NCBI RefSeq assembly: GCF_024713945.1
Contig: NC_134681.1
Coordinates: 5,352,025-5,416,024, forward strand
Source: Dermatophagoides farinae
Taxonomy: Eukaryota; Arthropoda; Arachnida; Sarcoptiformes; Pyroglyphidae
Length of the DNA: 64,000 nucleotides
Direction of reading: 5' to 3'
Below, in pieces: positions 13,729-25,118 of this stretch. The notes under the pieces were generated by a model. That model did no database searches. It was not told the DNA's origin and saw only the letters and a list, made by a program, of their open reading frames with translations. A program made the position numbers and the translations under genes. Each line of letters begins with the position of its first letter. Within the stretch, counting starts at the first letter, position 1.

Positions 13729-15624
13729 TATTTATTTACTTTACTTTCTACTTTCTTATTATTTCACTTTGATAATTAGAATCATAGAACGATTATGATG
13801 ATTTGAATGAAAATAAAATTTACCCAAAAAAATTCCTTCAAGTATAAAATAATAATAATATTCGACACACACTCGATTGAATAAACATGAGCAATATGAG
13901 TTGTTGATGGAATTTATGAATTTTTTTTCCATACTATTTGAAATCCATATCACTAGATGGCAGATAGAATTTTCAACTTTTACAAGTGGAAAATTGAAAA
14001 CAAAACAAAAAACAAAACAAAAAAATCAATTCATTCAATTGCAAAAAAAAACCGAATTTATTTATTTTCATCAAATTTTCTTTTTTTCTTCATTGATAAA
14101 AAGGTATGTATTAAATAAAAAGATATTACGAAAACAATCAAGTTTATCAATCAATCAATCAATCAATCCAGAATAATAAAGATGAATTCGCGAATAAGAT
14201 TGTGCCTAAAAGTGTGTGTATTTGCGGCTATTATAAAATAATAATTGCAGAATTCAACTGGCTGAAATAACTTTTTTTTGTATGTTTGTGTGTGTGTGTG
14301 TATGTATGCTCAATCTGAATTACTAGATCTACATATATGATAAAACGGTATTGAAAGAAGAGGAAAAAAAATCAAATTTTTTGTTGTTGTTGTTGTTGTA
14401 TAAACATCATTAAATATATATAGTAGGTATAAATATCGATAGATGGCGATACAGTCTGGATTTATTTATTTATTTATTTAGAATTTAAAATTCGTTTTTC
14501 AAATGTGTGTGTGTAACAACAAATTGGATGTGCGTGTAAAAAAAATTTTTTTTTCTCTGAAGAAAAAATTTTGTGCCATTTTTTTAGAAAAATTTGTCAT
14601 TTTTTTCTTATTTGTTTGTCTTTGTTGTTGTTGTTGTTGTTGCTGTTGTTAATTATTTATTATTTAATGGTAAAAGGATTGCAAAAAAAGAAATGAAAAA
14701 AATGTTTCAAAAAAAAAAACAATGAGAAAAGTTTTTGTCCAGTATTTTTTTGTTTGTTTGTTTTTTTCGATTTGTTTTGTCAGTTGTACACATAGAATTG
14801 TGAAACCAAATTCACATCCAAATGTGTGTGTGTGTGTGTGTGTGTCATGTTGTCACAATAAGTTAACAATTAGGTCCCTATTTTAATCATAATCATCATG
14901 ATAATCAGATCATGAATATAGCAATATTGTTCAAAGTATTATTATAGATGATTGATGGATAATCGAATCTTGACTCATGAAAATGAAAAGAGTAAATCAA
15001 AAACAAAAAAACAAAAAAACTTTAAAATCAATAAATCAATAAACCTGGAATGTTTCTGGCTATCATTTTGTTGATTATCCAATTAATCAATCGATTAATT
15101 TGTTTATATCAATGATAATAATAAAGAAATACGAATATGAATGAGTAAAAGTGAATCAGAATAATATAAGGATGATTTATTCGTTTGTGTCTTTTTTCTT
15201 GTTTGTGTGTGTGTTTTTTTTTTATTGGAAAAATTCGACAGATTTATCGAATGAAGAACAAAAAAAAAAAATTTTTTTTTTTTGCATTAAGATCATATGG
15301 ACAACAATTCTATTATTTAGATTGAAAAAAAAGTTTGCATTGTTACCAATCAAGAATGTGTGAAAACAATTTTCGTTTATTGTATAGATTGAATAATCGA
15401 TTGATGATTTGAATAATAAAAATTCTATAAATAAATTGTCGTTGTTGTTGTTGTTGTTGTTTTTTTTTATACAATAGTAGGCGTTATATATGTGTGTGTG
15501 TGTGCTTGTGGGTGTACAATCGATCAACAAACAATAAAAATATCAAAATTCATTTGTGATGACCAGAAAAAAAAGAGAACAAAGAAAAATATGATCAATT
15601 CGAAAACATTTCGTTTCATTATCA
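13729..15624. other. intergenic region between ERG28-like and muscarinic receptor genes
   Basis: No supported gene. It contains short GT, GTT and ATT repeats, long A/T runs and a short (TTTA)n at about 14460. For the minus-strand receptor exon, the nearest AATAAA on that strand is at about 15377-15382. The 5' flank of the ERG28-like gene (13729-13800) shows no clear TATA box. Confidence 0.55.
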
Positions 15625-16235
15625 TTATGAATGAATATTTACAGTAGTGGCCGCTATGTTTGTTGATGTTGATGTTGTAGACGTTGATGCTGTTGCCGTT
15701 GTCGTTGTAGATGCTGTTGTTGTTGTTGTTGTTTTTAATTGTTGATGATTTTTACCATTTCCTTTTCCATTTGTTGTATTATTTGATTGCAATTGATGAT
15801 GTTGTTGTTGATCACGATGATGATGGCCAACAACAACACTACTGCCAGCAGCAGAAGCAACACTACCACCACCACCACCACCACTATGTATATGTCCATG
15901 TATACGATGAATACTTTGATGTATTGAACGTTGATTTTGATGTAATAGATCACGATGATGCATTAATTGTTCATTACGTTGTTGCTGTTGTTGTTGTTGT
16001 TGTTGTTGACGACGTGCATGATGTACAGCGGCTGCAGCTGATCCAATTGAACTTGGTTGATTACCACGACGAAATTTACAAGTTAATATTCTTATATATG
16101 TACGGCGAAAATTTGTATTACACAATGCATAAAGTAATGGATTTAATGTAGAATTAACATAGCAAAGAAAATATGCAAATTGCCACCAAACACCTTCTGG
16201 ATCGATTAAACCAGTATAGAATGTTTTCAATAATA
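15625..16235 (-). CDS. mAChR: muscarinic acetylcholine receptor, last exon (partial gene)
   Basis: Muscarinic receptors are class A GPCRs for acetylcholine in the plasma membrane. This exon starts after a minus-strand acceptor (TTTTCTCATTTTATTAG; first exon base 16235) with two bases completing a codon, and runs 202 codons to a TAA at 15625. The early residues are extracellular loop 3 and TM7: GVWWQFAYFLCYVNST followed by LNPLLYALCN. The YxLCYVNST block with the NPxxY motif is specific to muscarinic receptors among aminergic GPCRs and includes the two binding-site tyrosines (7.39 and 7.43). NTNFRRTYIRILTCKFRR then resembles helix 8. After that the cytoplasmic tail is unusually long (about 150 aa) and low-complexity: a 10-Gln run, His/Gln-rich parts, a five-Gly run and a Thr/Ala/Ser-rich end. 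The in-frame ATG codons upstream lie in the intron. TM1-TM6 must be in exons further along the minus strand; I could not find them. The subtype cannot be set. Confidence 0.85.
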
Positions 16236-19017
16236 CTAATAAAATGAGAAAAAAAAAGAATCGATTAGTTTTCATCATCAAGTTTAAGTAAAAAAAAAAA
16301 CATTGAATAAATTTGATTATGAGAAAAAAAAATGAAATTCAAATCACGAAATGTAAACAAATAAAATTGAAAAAAAACGAAAATTTTTCTTTCGATTCAA
16401 ATTCCAGTCATATATGACGATGACATTTAACTAGAGACCATAAAAAAAATGTCTAAACTTGTTGAAACAAATGTAGATCTACATCACAGAAATAAAAGTC
16501 ACTTCTGTTCTTGAAAACAGAATCAAGTTTTTCATTTGTAATTTGAACGGATTCAATACAATACTAATTCAATTATAAGTCATTCTTTTTTTTCCATTTT
16601 CACCATACACAAATATAAGTGTTTTTCAATAGAATAAAACTAAACCACATAAATTCACATAAATTCTTGATGATTCATTCTAAATGATTTCCAGGTAAAT
16701 GATTTTCGATACAAATTGAATCAATTATCACACAAATAAATCCGATCAATTTAAATGTGTCTGTGTGTGTGTGAGTGTGAAAAAACGAAAAAAAAATCAA
16801 TTTTCATCGAATTATCTCAGTTGGACTGCGCGGTTGGTGAAAAAAAAAGATAACAAGCAAAATACCGAAAAAATTTTCAATAGAAAAAAAACCCGAATTA
16901 CTTAAGCCTATTAATTAACCACATATTATTCAATTGTTTGCAATTGATTCAGATTTTTTTTCGCCACTAATAAATGTGTGTGTGGGATTTATTTTGTTTC
17001 GAACGAGAAAAAATATTGCCATCATTATCTCTGAGATGTCTGCGTGTGTGTGTGTGTTTTCATTTGTTTGAAAAGCAGAAAAAAAATTTACGAAAAAAAA
17101 CACCTAACATAAAAGTGAAAGTTTTTTTTTGTTCCATTATCATCAATGAACGAGCGGGGGTGGGGAAAAAAAGGCAGATTTAGACAATTTTTATCATCAT
17201 CAGCATCATCGTCGTCAGAATATAGAGAGAAAAAAATATATAAAATCGACCATTTTCTCTTTTTGCCCATTAATATCATCATCATCATCATCATTAGACA
17301 GACGTCTTTATTTTTATTTTTTTTTAAACTTATTGAAACTCATCATTTGTAACAGAAATCGGTGAAATAACGAATGAATGGTAAGGGCCGTGTGTGTGTG
17401 TGTGTAAGATATGGTAAGCCATTATGTTTGCTAAGCTTTTTATTGTCCAATTTTTTGATTCCCAAGAATTTTTTTTGATTCAGTTCTATTTTTTTTTGTT
17501 TTTTAGATCATGCGTCAAGAATATTACGTGTAAGAAAACAGATTATTTGAATTTTTTTTTCTCCCATAGTTTTATATACATACATCAAATGTGTAAAATT
17601 TTTTTTTTGTTTTTGTTTTCTAATACGCAATTCAGAATAATCTTTTGCAATTACTTCACTTAGTTTATATTTGGAAATGAAGATAACAACAACAACAAAA
17701 AAATGAGCAACAACTTCTTGAGCAAAAAAAAAAAAAATAAAAAATAAAATTCATGTCATCTTTTTTTTCCATGTTTTGTTTGTTTAAGCCTAATCAGATT
17801 TCTATCGAAAAAAAAAATTTGTTATGTATTAATCCATTTTTTTTACTTCCCTCGAACCCCTCCCCCCAAACAAATAGATATTTTCACCGATGGCTCTAGA
17901 TAAATAGAATTTACAGACTGGCCTTTGCATTTGAATGTTCAATCTTCCAAGTCGTATTGGCATTGGTATCTCTGTTGGCTAAAATCTATAATGATTTTTC
18001 AAGCAACCATCACAGCTGTGTGTACAGCAGCAAATACATTCGACATACACACACACACACACACACACACACTAAAGAAAACATAAAGGAAAATATGAAT
18101 CGAACAAAAATCGTGGAAAAGAATTGTGTAAATTGAAAATTTTTCGTAAATGGTTTGATTATCATACGACCCATATTCATTCCCCTATCGACAAATGAAA
18201 TCCGATATTCTGTATACAAACACAAGAATAAAAATGAATGTGTAATCATCTTCAAAATTTAAAAAAAAAAGATTTTCATTGTTTTTTTTTTGGCTACACA
18301 AAAACAGACGTTCAATTTTATCCAATCATCAATAACTTGTAATCATAAAATCATAATATCATTGACATGTGTGTATAATGAATTCACGAACTTGGCTATG
18401 ACAAAAGTATTTTTGTCAAAAAAAAATTCGGGCACTCACACAAAAAAAAAACAATCAACAATTCTTTCGATGGAATAATAGAAAAGAATTTTTTTTTTGT
18501 TAATACTTTCATTTGGTATGTTGAACACGATATATACACAATCACTTTATAATAATAAATTCAATTTTCGTTGTTGTTATTGTCGTTGATTACCGCAATA
18601 AAAAAGGAAAACAACACCACCACCAAAGACGTAGTTCAATTTTCACATATATATACAAAATACGACAAAAAAAATGAATTCTTCAAAAAAATCTATTTAG
18701 AATTCTGATGGTGTTGATCACCAAATGTATGTATATATGTGTGTGTGTGTGTGGTCAATTGATCTTACACAGGAACAGAATTTGAAAAAGCATTGACTTT
18801 TTTTTCTTGGTATCTGACACACCCGTACACACACATTAAAACGAAACTAAAAATAAATTCGACATTCCAATGAATTCGCTCTCTCTCTCTCTTGCTCTCT
18901 CTCTAGAAATCATCATCACATAAAATTTATTGATCATTATTAATGATTAAAATATCAAGGAAGAAGAAAAAAATAAAATTGGATGATAATTTTCATTGAA
19001 AAACATTCCATAACAAT

Positions 19018-19054
<37 letters not shown>

Positions 19055-21009
19055 TAGGAGAAAAAAAATCAATCAAATCGTACATCTCATTACATAGTGT
19101 TACAAAAGCAAAAAAAAAGCAAGATGGAAAAAAGAAATGTCAATTTAAGCAACATCATTTCCGATTTCGATAAATCAATTTTTTTTACTCTCTCTCTCTT
19201 TCTCTTTCTCTCTTGTTTTTTTTCTGAATCTAAATAGACATCTTTTTTTTATCTACTAAAGTTTTTCCAGTCTTTTGATTCGTTTACATATTACCATATA
19301 TATATATAATATATAAATATATGATTCACAATCTTCAAGAATTAGTTGATGATAAAAACGAAGAATTGAAAGTAATAGAGTGAATGAATCGTTTTTTTTT
19401 CTGCTTTAACACTTCTCTCTTTGATCCAAGATCGATAACGACAATGATGATGATGATGATGTTGGTAGCTCATTATCATCATTGTATTGACCAATTTTTT
19501 TTTATCTTATTTTCAACTAAGAATAAGTGTTTGTGTGATAAGAAATAAGTTTATTGTAAAAAAAGTTTTCTTCTTTTTTTCTGTTTTTTTCTGTTTGCTA
19601 CTTATTTCTTTCATCTGTGATTATTATATTCCACAATCCAAGAGAAAAAAAATCCATGATTCATTTCATTTTATTTCATCTTTCGTTCACTATCACACCC
19701 ACACATACACACATCAATCGATCGATTCAATGGAACCGATTTATATAAATGAATGAATGAATGAACAGAGAATAGAAGCGTAAAATAGAACAATCGCAAT
19801 AGTTGTATATATGGAACGATGGAAAAAAAATGGAAAATAAAAAATTTTTCGTAATCAGTAATGTTTCATCCACTGTTCTTTTTTCTTTTTTTTTTGTTGT
19901 GAATTAATTCCGTGGCAAGTGAATAGAATTAGAAAAAGAGAGTTAGTGTGTGAAACGAAAGAAAAAAAAATTGATGGTCATTACCATATAATGATGATAA
20001 TCAATTTTTTTTTGTTGCTGCAAAGATGATGATTTCTTGTCAGCTACATTCATCAACACGAAAATTATGATATGCACAATAATCTTATCACAATTGGAAT
20101 GTTATTGGGGAAATTTTTTTTTTTTTTTTTGATTTCATTCAAATAATAGGATTTTTTTTCTGTTTGAACATTTAAATTCTATTTTTCACGCTTCACTTTT
20201 TTTTAGGATCGATGAAAAGTTGTACATATGACAAATGGGGATCCAACTTGATACCAAATAATAGTTTATATATTCTATTTTCAATTTATTTTTCATTCAT
20301 TTCATTCAAATAATCCGGAGGCAAAATCAATGTGTAAGAATTTGAAAATGTAAACGATTTTTCTCTGTAATGATGATGATGGTGATGATGATAATCATTT
20401 TTTCTAATCATATGGTATCATATTGATGGATATATGATCCAGAGAAATCTCATTCCATTTTTTTTTCACCCCATTGACCATTTTATTGATGATTCAAATC
20501 AATCGATGATCGAATGGAACAAGACAAGTATTAATCATAAATAAATCAAATCAAATCAAATCATCATATATCACAGAAAGAGGTATAACTATAGAGATTT
20601 TCCTTTGTTTGTTTGTTTGTTTCATTCATTTCCGTAAACAGAATTCACAATTCTTTTTTATTTTTATATATATTGTCATTGACATCAACACAATGTTAAA
20701 GGTGGTCTCATGAGTATTTTTTTTTCTCTCTTTTTTTTCATTCTGTTGACACACACGCACACAAAAGACAAAAGTATTGAATGTATGAAAAAAAGTGTGA
20801 TTCTTACAATGGTGATTTGATTTGATTGTTGATATTTGATCCAATATCCAATATATACTTATTATTATTATTATATGGACAACAACAACAACAATAATAA
20901 TAATAAAAATGAAACTACCGCAATCACCAAAGAAAAAAAAAATATCGCAATATAATCATAATAGACTTTTCATCATCATCATCATCATCATCATTGTTTG
21001 TGTAATATT
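16236..21009. other. probable intron/intergenic DNA upstream of the receptor exon
   Basis: The earlier exons of the minus-strand muscarinic receptor gene would lie in or beyond this interval, but no TM1-TM6 motif was recognised. The sequence is mostly simple repeats and T/A runs. One more complex, relatively GC-rich patch at about 17895-18035 has open frames in several directions (see findings). A 216-nt plus-strand frame from 20909 runs into the left LTR of the retrotransposon. Confidence 0.45.
19021..19050. repeat. (AC)n microsatellite
   Basis: Fifteen uninterrupted AC units. Confidence 0.95.
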
Positions 21010-21014
21010 ATCAT

Positions 21015-21204
21015 TGTTGAAATATTTGCAACACAGTTGGTTAAGAATAAGAACAAGTGAAAAATATGCACAATTCAAACAAAAACAAAAACAGTTATAT
21101 TTCGGTTATAATATTAGCATATAAATATACTATAAACGGAACTATTGTTCCAATTAATTATAATAAACATTTGTTGACATAAATTAAATCATTATATTCG
21201 AACA
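21015..21204 (-). repeat. 3' LTR of the copia element
   Basis: Direct repeat of 24929-25118. On the plus strand it starts TGTTGAAATATTTGC and ends ATATTCGAACA. No mismatch to the other LTR was seen over 190 bp. Confidence 0.97.
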
Positions 21205-21213
21205 CTCCCCTTA
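21205..21213 (-). other. polypurine tract overlapping the stop codon
   Basis: On the minus strand the sequence TAAGGGGAG directly precedes the 3' LTR. Its first three bases are the stop codon of the Gag-Pol frame, so the plus-strand primer site and translation end overlap. Confidence 0.8.
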
Positions 21214-24200
21214 TGTCAACAAAGGATTTGTAATATTCCAGCATTTCAATAATCTCTCATGTTTATCTGGTGTTAACGATTTCGTAAACCAATCTGCCTT
21301 CTGTTTAGATGATTCGATCCATTTGATGTTTAAAAAATTTTCTGATATTAACTGTCGAACCATATGATATTTTATGTCTATGTGCTTCAATCGAGATGGA
21401 ATAGCAAGTTGTGTCAATTGAACAACTGCAGCTTGATTATCAACATGAATTATTGGACATATAAAAGAAATTTGCAATTCATTCATCATATTGATAACAT
21501 ATCGTAAATCTTTTGAACATGAACTACATGCAATGAATTCTGCTTCTGCTGTACTATCGACAATCACTTTCTGAACTTTGACACGCCATAGAATAGGACC
21601 ATTAACTACAATACAATAACCAGTAGTAGTTTTTCGAGTTAATTTGTCTCCAGCCAAATCTGCATCTGAATATGCTTCAAAAACTAGATTAACGTCTCCG
21701 CCCAGAATGATTCCAAAATTTGTTGTACCATGTAAATAACGGAAGATGCGTTTTAACGCTTCAACATGAATATCCAGCGGTTTGATCACAAATCTCGCCA
21801 GAAAGAAAACAGCGTAGCAAATATCAGGTCTTGTTTTCGTAGCCAAGTATAATAACGAGCCAATTGCCTGGCGATATGGATAAACATTGTCTTCTTTTGA
21901 TTCTGCAAACATGTCGTCTGTTGAACATGGTGACCGAGCATTTTTGCAATTTTCCATATTGAATATTTTCAACTTATCCAAAATATATTTCGATTGAGAT
22001 AAGTGAATAATTCGTTTTGATCTATTACGATGATATTCGAAACCAACGTACATATTGCTCTTAACTTCATTTACTTTGAAATATCGATTAAGAAAATTGA
22101 AGATTTTAAACACTTCTTCTTTATCAGTTGAACATATTATACCATCGTCTACGTATAATATTAGCATAGTTCTGTTGTTATTTTTACTATCAAAATATAG
22201 ACATGAATCAAAAGCTGAAGCTTTTAGTCCATATTTCTTGATTATATCATCAAACCGTTTATTCCAAGCTTGAGGACTTTCTTTTAAACCATAAAGACCA
22301 CGTTTTAATTTGCATACACGATCACTATTGTCATTATATCCCAAAGGCTGTTCAATGTACACATCATGACTGATGAAACCATTCAAGAATGCTGTTGAGA
22401 CATCAAATTGAATGAAATCCATATCATATGTAGCAATCAACGAGAAAATAAATCTAATAGTATCAGTATTCACAACTGGTGCATAATTGCTCCAAAGATT
22501 ATCTTCATCCGCCTCAAAACCACGAGCAACTAAACGTGATTTATAACGTCCATCTTCTTTTATTCTATAAAGCCATTTAACCGTGATTACTTTCTTATCA
22601 ATAGGTCTTGGAACAAGCTCCCAAGTGTCGTTATCAATAAGAGCTTTATATTCAGCTTCCATAGATAGTTTCCATTTATCAGCTTCTTCACAATTACTAG
22701 CATCATCAAAGGAGATCGGTACTGTGCCAGCCACAGCAAGTCCAAGAATTTTATGAGAACGTAATGATGCTAATTTTTCATCAATATTAACAACTGTGTC
22801 ACTATTTGATTCAACATCAATTGATTTAAGTCGACACTTTGTAGTTTCATCAAACTTCACTGATGATGATAGCTTAATACAACGACGATCTGGACAATAA
22901 ACACGATATATATTTGACCCTTTATAGCCAACCATAAAAACAGGTTCGGATTTCGTTGAAAATTTGTTACCATGCTTAGAAATCCAACTCTCCCCTTTCG
23001 AGCCAAACACACGAAGATTTGAAACATCAACAGATTTACCAAAATACTCTTCGTATGGCACAATATTCTTCGAGTTTAAAGTACGATTCACCACATAAAC
23101 AACATGATTTAGAGCTTCGTCCCATAAATAATGAGGTAAACCACTATTGTTGAGAATCGCCACTGCACGTTCAGAAATTGTTCGAATGAATCGTTCAGCT
23201 TTGCCATTATGCTGAGGAACACCAACCACACCTAACTCATGTATGATTCCACGATCACGGAAATACGATTGAACATTCTTCGATGTGAATTCAGACCCAT
23301 TGTCTGAGCGAACCACCAGTACATCTTTACCAGTGTCAATTTTGACTTCATTGATAAATAATTTCAATTTATCATAAACTTCACTTCTTTGCTTCATAAA
23401 ACCAATTTTTAAATATGATGACGAATCATCAACAGCTAATAAATAGTATTGATTTCCATGAATAGAAGGCTTCATGTAACCACCAATGTCTACATGCAAT
23501 TTCATTCCAGAAACAATATTTTCATTGACAGAAACAACTGGTTTGTGACTAACATCTGTCATTTTACCAGTATGACACGTTGAACAATAAACAATATTAT
23601 TACGAATATCTTTCGGTAAACCAATAATAGTCTTGAGAGCAACCATCCTTTCCAACACTGATGTAGAACAATGGCACAATCTTTCATGCCATATCGCAAA
23701 ATCATCAGAGGAAGCAGATGCCATGGTTATATTTTTGTGGACAGGACGAACATTTAGTTTATACAAATTTCGAATCTCACTAGTCTGTTCTCCCGTTAGA
23801 ATTGGTTCTCCAAAACGATATACTGTTAGTTTTCCATCTTCTTCAACGACCTTCATTCCGGAATGAATACGAGGATTGGTTAAATTGCCAGATGATATCA
23901 AATTAAACGGTTGATTTGGTATAAACGCTACATCTAATAATTTGATATCTAACCAAACAGAACCATTGAAGAACTGACATAGCAATGTACCAAACTGTAC
24001 ATTCTCTTCAATGCCATGTATTGAATCAATACGAACATTACTTTTACGCACATCAGTCAACAAACTACGATCATTCACTATATGATAAGAAGCACCACTA
24101 TCGCTATAAAAGCTCGAATTATTTGATGGCATTATTCCAGTCCAATTAACCAAAGTGATTGGATTAGCGGCGGCGCCACTTGGATCAACGTTTTGTTTCG

Positions 24201-24924
24201 GACGTCGACAATCTTTCGACATATGTCCAATCAAACCACAATTATAACACTTACCACCAAAACGCTTCTTTTTCGTTTGTTTCTTTGTTTGTTTGGATGA
24301 CGATGCTGACAAACCAACGTTTTCTGTTTCAGCAACCAGTTTACTATCAGTATTTAGATTTCGTTCCAATTCTAGCAAATGCGACTCAAATGCGGTATCA
24401 GACATCAAATCACTGTCATCCTTTCCAGTGTTATAAACAGCGAGAACTTGTTGAGCTGATTCATACTCCTTAGGCAACAGATTGCTAATGATCGCATTCA
24501 TTAGACTTTCTGGCAAACACACATTTTTGTTCCTTAATTCCAGAAAAACACGTCGAATTTGAGAAAATAGATCAATAATTGAATTGTTAAACTTCGTTGT
24601 TTGCAATTCCTTGAACAGTTCGAAAATATTTTTCGCTTTTGGACCACGATACTTGTTTTCAAGAACTTTCATAATATCAATTGGATTGCTGCACGGAATA
24701 ATCTGCATCAAATCTTGTTGACTCAAGGCATCTCCAATAATCGATTTGACCTTATCTATTTCTTTCAAATTTTTCTGACTCAATGAACGTTCATAGATCG
24801 CAACATCTTCAACGTAGTTCTTCAAACCTAGGCTTCCAAGTGCCCATTTTACACGTTCTTGCCAAATAAAGAACGGAATTTCGCCCAACTGCGGTATACG
24901 AACGTTAGCGTTGGCTGAACCCAT
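21211..24924 (-). CDS. copia Gag-Pol polyprotein (1237 aa)
   Basis: Single frame encoding the structural and enzymatic proteins of a Ty1/copia element. The start used is the ATG at 24924, the first ATG inside the 5' LTR; the frame stays open a few codons into the LTR without an ATG. Approximate residue positions: Gag 1-225, CCHC zinc knuckle CYNCGLIGHMSKDC 226-239, aspartic protease DSGAS near 275, integrase HHCC zinc finger 413-451, integrase DDE at 479 (LHVDIGG), 541 (RSDNG) and 577 (KAERF). Reverse transcriptase follows with FDVSTAFLNG at 840-849 and YVDD at 924-927, then RNase H with YSDADLAGD, STAEAEF and DNQAAV. The order integrase before reverse transcriptase identifies the copia superfamily. 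No frameshift or stop separates Gag from Pol, so the Gag:Pol ratio must be set another way (splicing or processing). All key catalytic residues are present. Confidence 0.97.
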   Translation of the reverse strand: MGSANANVRIPQLGEIPFFIWQERVKWALGSLGLKNYVEDVAIYERSLSQKNLKEIDKVKSIIGDALSQQDLMQIIPCSNPIDIMKVLENKYRGPKAKNIFELFKELQTTKFNNSIIDLFSQIRRVFLELRNKNVCLPESLMNAIISNLLPKEYESAQQVLAVYNTGKDDSDLMSDTAFESHLLELERNLNTDSKLVAETENVGLSASSSKQTKKQTKKKRFGGKCYNCGLIGHMSKDCRRPKQNVDPSGAAANPITLVNWTGIMPSNNSSFYSDSGASYHIVNDRSLLTDVRKSNVRIDSIHGIEENVQFGTLLCQFFNGSVWLDIKLLDVAFIPNQPFNLISSGNLTNPRIHSGMKVVEEDGKLTVYRFGEPILTGEQTSEIRNLYKLNVRPVHKNITMASASSDDFAIWHERLCHCSTSVLERMVALKTIIGLPKDIRNNIVYCSTCHTGKMTDVSHKPVVSVNENIVSGMKLHVDIGGYMKPSIHGNQYYLLAVDDSSSYLKIGFMKQRSEVYDKLKLFINEVKIDTGKDVLVVRSDNGSEFTSKNVQSYFRDRGIIHELGVVGVPQHNGKAERFIRTISERAVAILNNSGLPHYLWDEALNHVVYVVNRTLNSKNIVPYEEYFGKSVDVSNLRVFGSKGESWISKHGNKFSTKSEPVFMVGYKGSNIYRVYCPDRRCIKLSSSVKFDETTKCRLKSIDVESNSDTVVNIDEKLASLRSHKILGLAVAGTVPISFDDASNCEEADKWKLSMEAEYKALIDNDTWELVPRPIDKKVITVKWLYRIKEDGRYKSRLVARGFEADEDNLWSNYAPVVNTDTIRFIFSLIATYDMDFIQFDVSTAFLNGFISHDVYIEQPLGYNDNSDRVCKLKRGLYGLKESPQAWNKRFDDIIKKYGLKASAFDSCLYFDSKNNNRTMLILYVDDGIICSTDKEEVFKIFNFLNRYFKVNEVKSNMYVGFEYHRNRSKRIIHLSQSKYILDKLKIFNMENCKNARSPCSTDDMFAESKEDNVYPYRQAIGSLLYLATKTRPDICYAVFFLARFVIKPLDIHVEALKRIFRYLHGTTNFGIILGGDVNLVFEAYSDADLAGDKLTRKTTTGYCIVVNGPILWRVKVQKVIVDSTAEAEFIACSSCSKDLRYVINMMNELQISFICPIIHVDNQAAVVQLTQLAIPSRLKHIDIKYHMVRQLISENFLNIKWIESSKQKADWFTKSLTPDKHERLLKCWNITNPLLT

Positions 24925-24928
24925 AACC
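24915..24928 (-). other. primer-binding site, initiator-tRNA fragment type
   Basis: Directly inside the 5' LTR the minus strand reads GGTTATGGGTTCAG. Drosophila copia uses GGTTATGGGCCCAG here, pairing with the anticodon-stem region of initiator tRNA-Met rather than its 3' end. The two CC to TT changes still allow G-U pairs. The Gag-Pol ATG lies inside this site. Confidence 0.8.
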
Positions 24929-25118
24929 TGTTGAAATATTTGCAACACAGTTGGTTAAGAATAAGAACAAGTGAAAAATATGCACAATTCAAACAAAAAC
25001 AAAAACAGTTATATTTCGGTTATAATATTAGCATATAAATATACTATAAACGGAACTATTGTTCCAATTAATTATAATAAACATTTGTTGACATAAATTA
25101 AATCATTATATTCGAACA
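24929..25118 (-). repeat. 5' LTR of the copia element
   Basis: Partner of 21015-21204. It should carry the element's promoter; the minus strand shows AT-rich sequence including TTATATGC and TATTTATATG stretches, but no certain TATA box can be chosen. Confidence 0.97.

Larger units (their letters stand above)
21015..25118 (-). mobile_element. complete Ty1/copia LTR retrotransposon
   Basis: A 4104-bp element read on the minus strand: 5' LTR 24929-25118, one Gag-Pol frame, 3' LTR 21015-21204. The two 190-bp LTRs are identical in a by-eye comparison and end in TG...CA. A 5-bp target duplication ATCAT flanks it (21010-21014 and 25119-25123). The primer-binding site and purine tract touch the LTRs directly, and the single frame is unbroken with all catalytic motifs present. 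Together this indicates a recent, potentially active insertion. The element is shorter than Drosophila copia (about 5.1 kb) because it has almost no non-coding sequence between the LTRs and the frame. The insertion point lies in a plus-strand frame just after an ATC repeat. Confidence 0.97.

Noticed and set aside
15711-16151. 146-codon plus-strand frame opposite the muscarinic receptor exon
   Set aside because: Antisense shadow of the triplet-repeat tail; its V/H/D runs mirror the Gln/His/Thr codons of the real exon.
22055-24786. Several 60-97-codon plus-strand frames inside the retrotransposon
   Set aside because: Antisense shadows of the Gag-Pol frame, which has all catalytic motifs on the minus strand.
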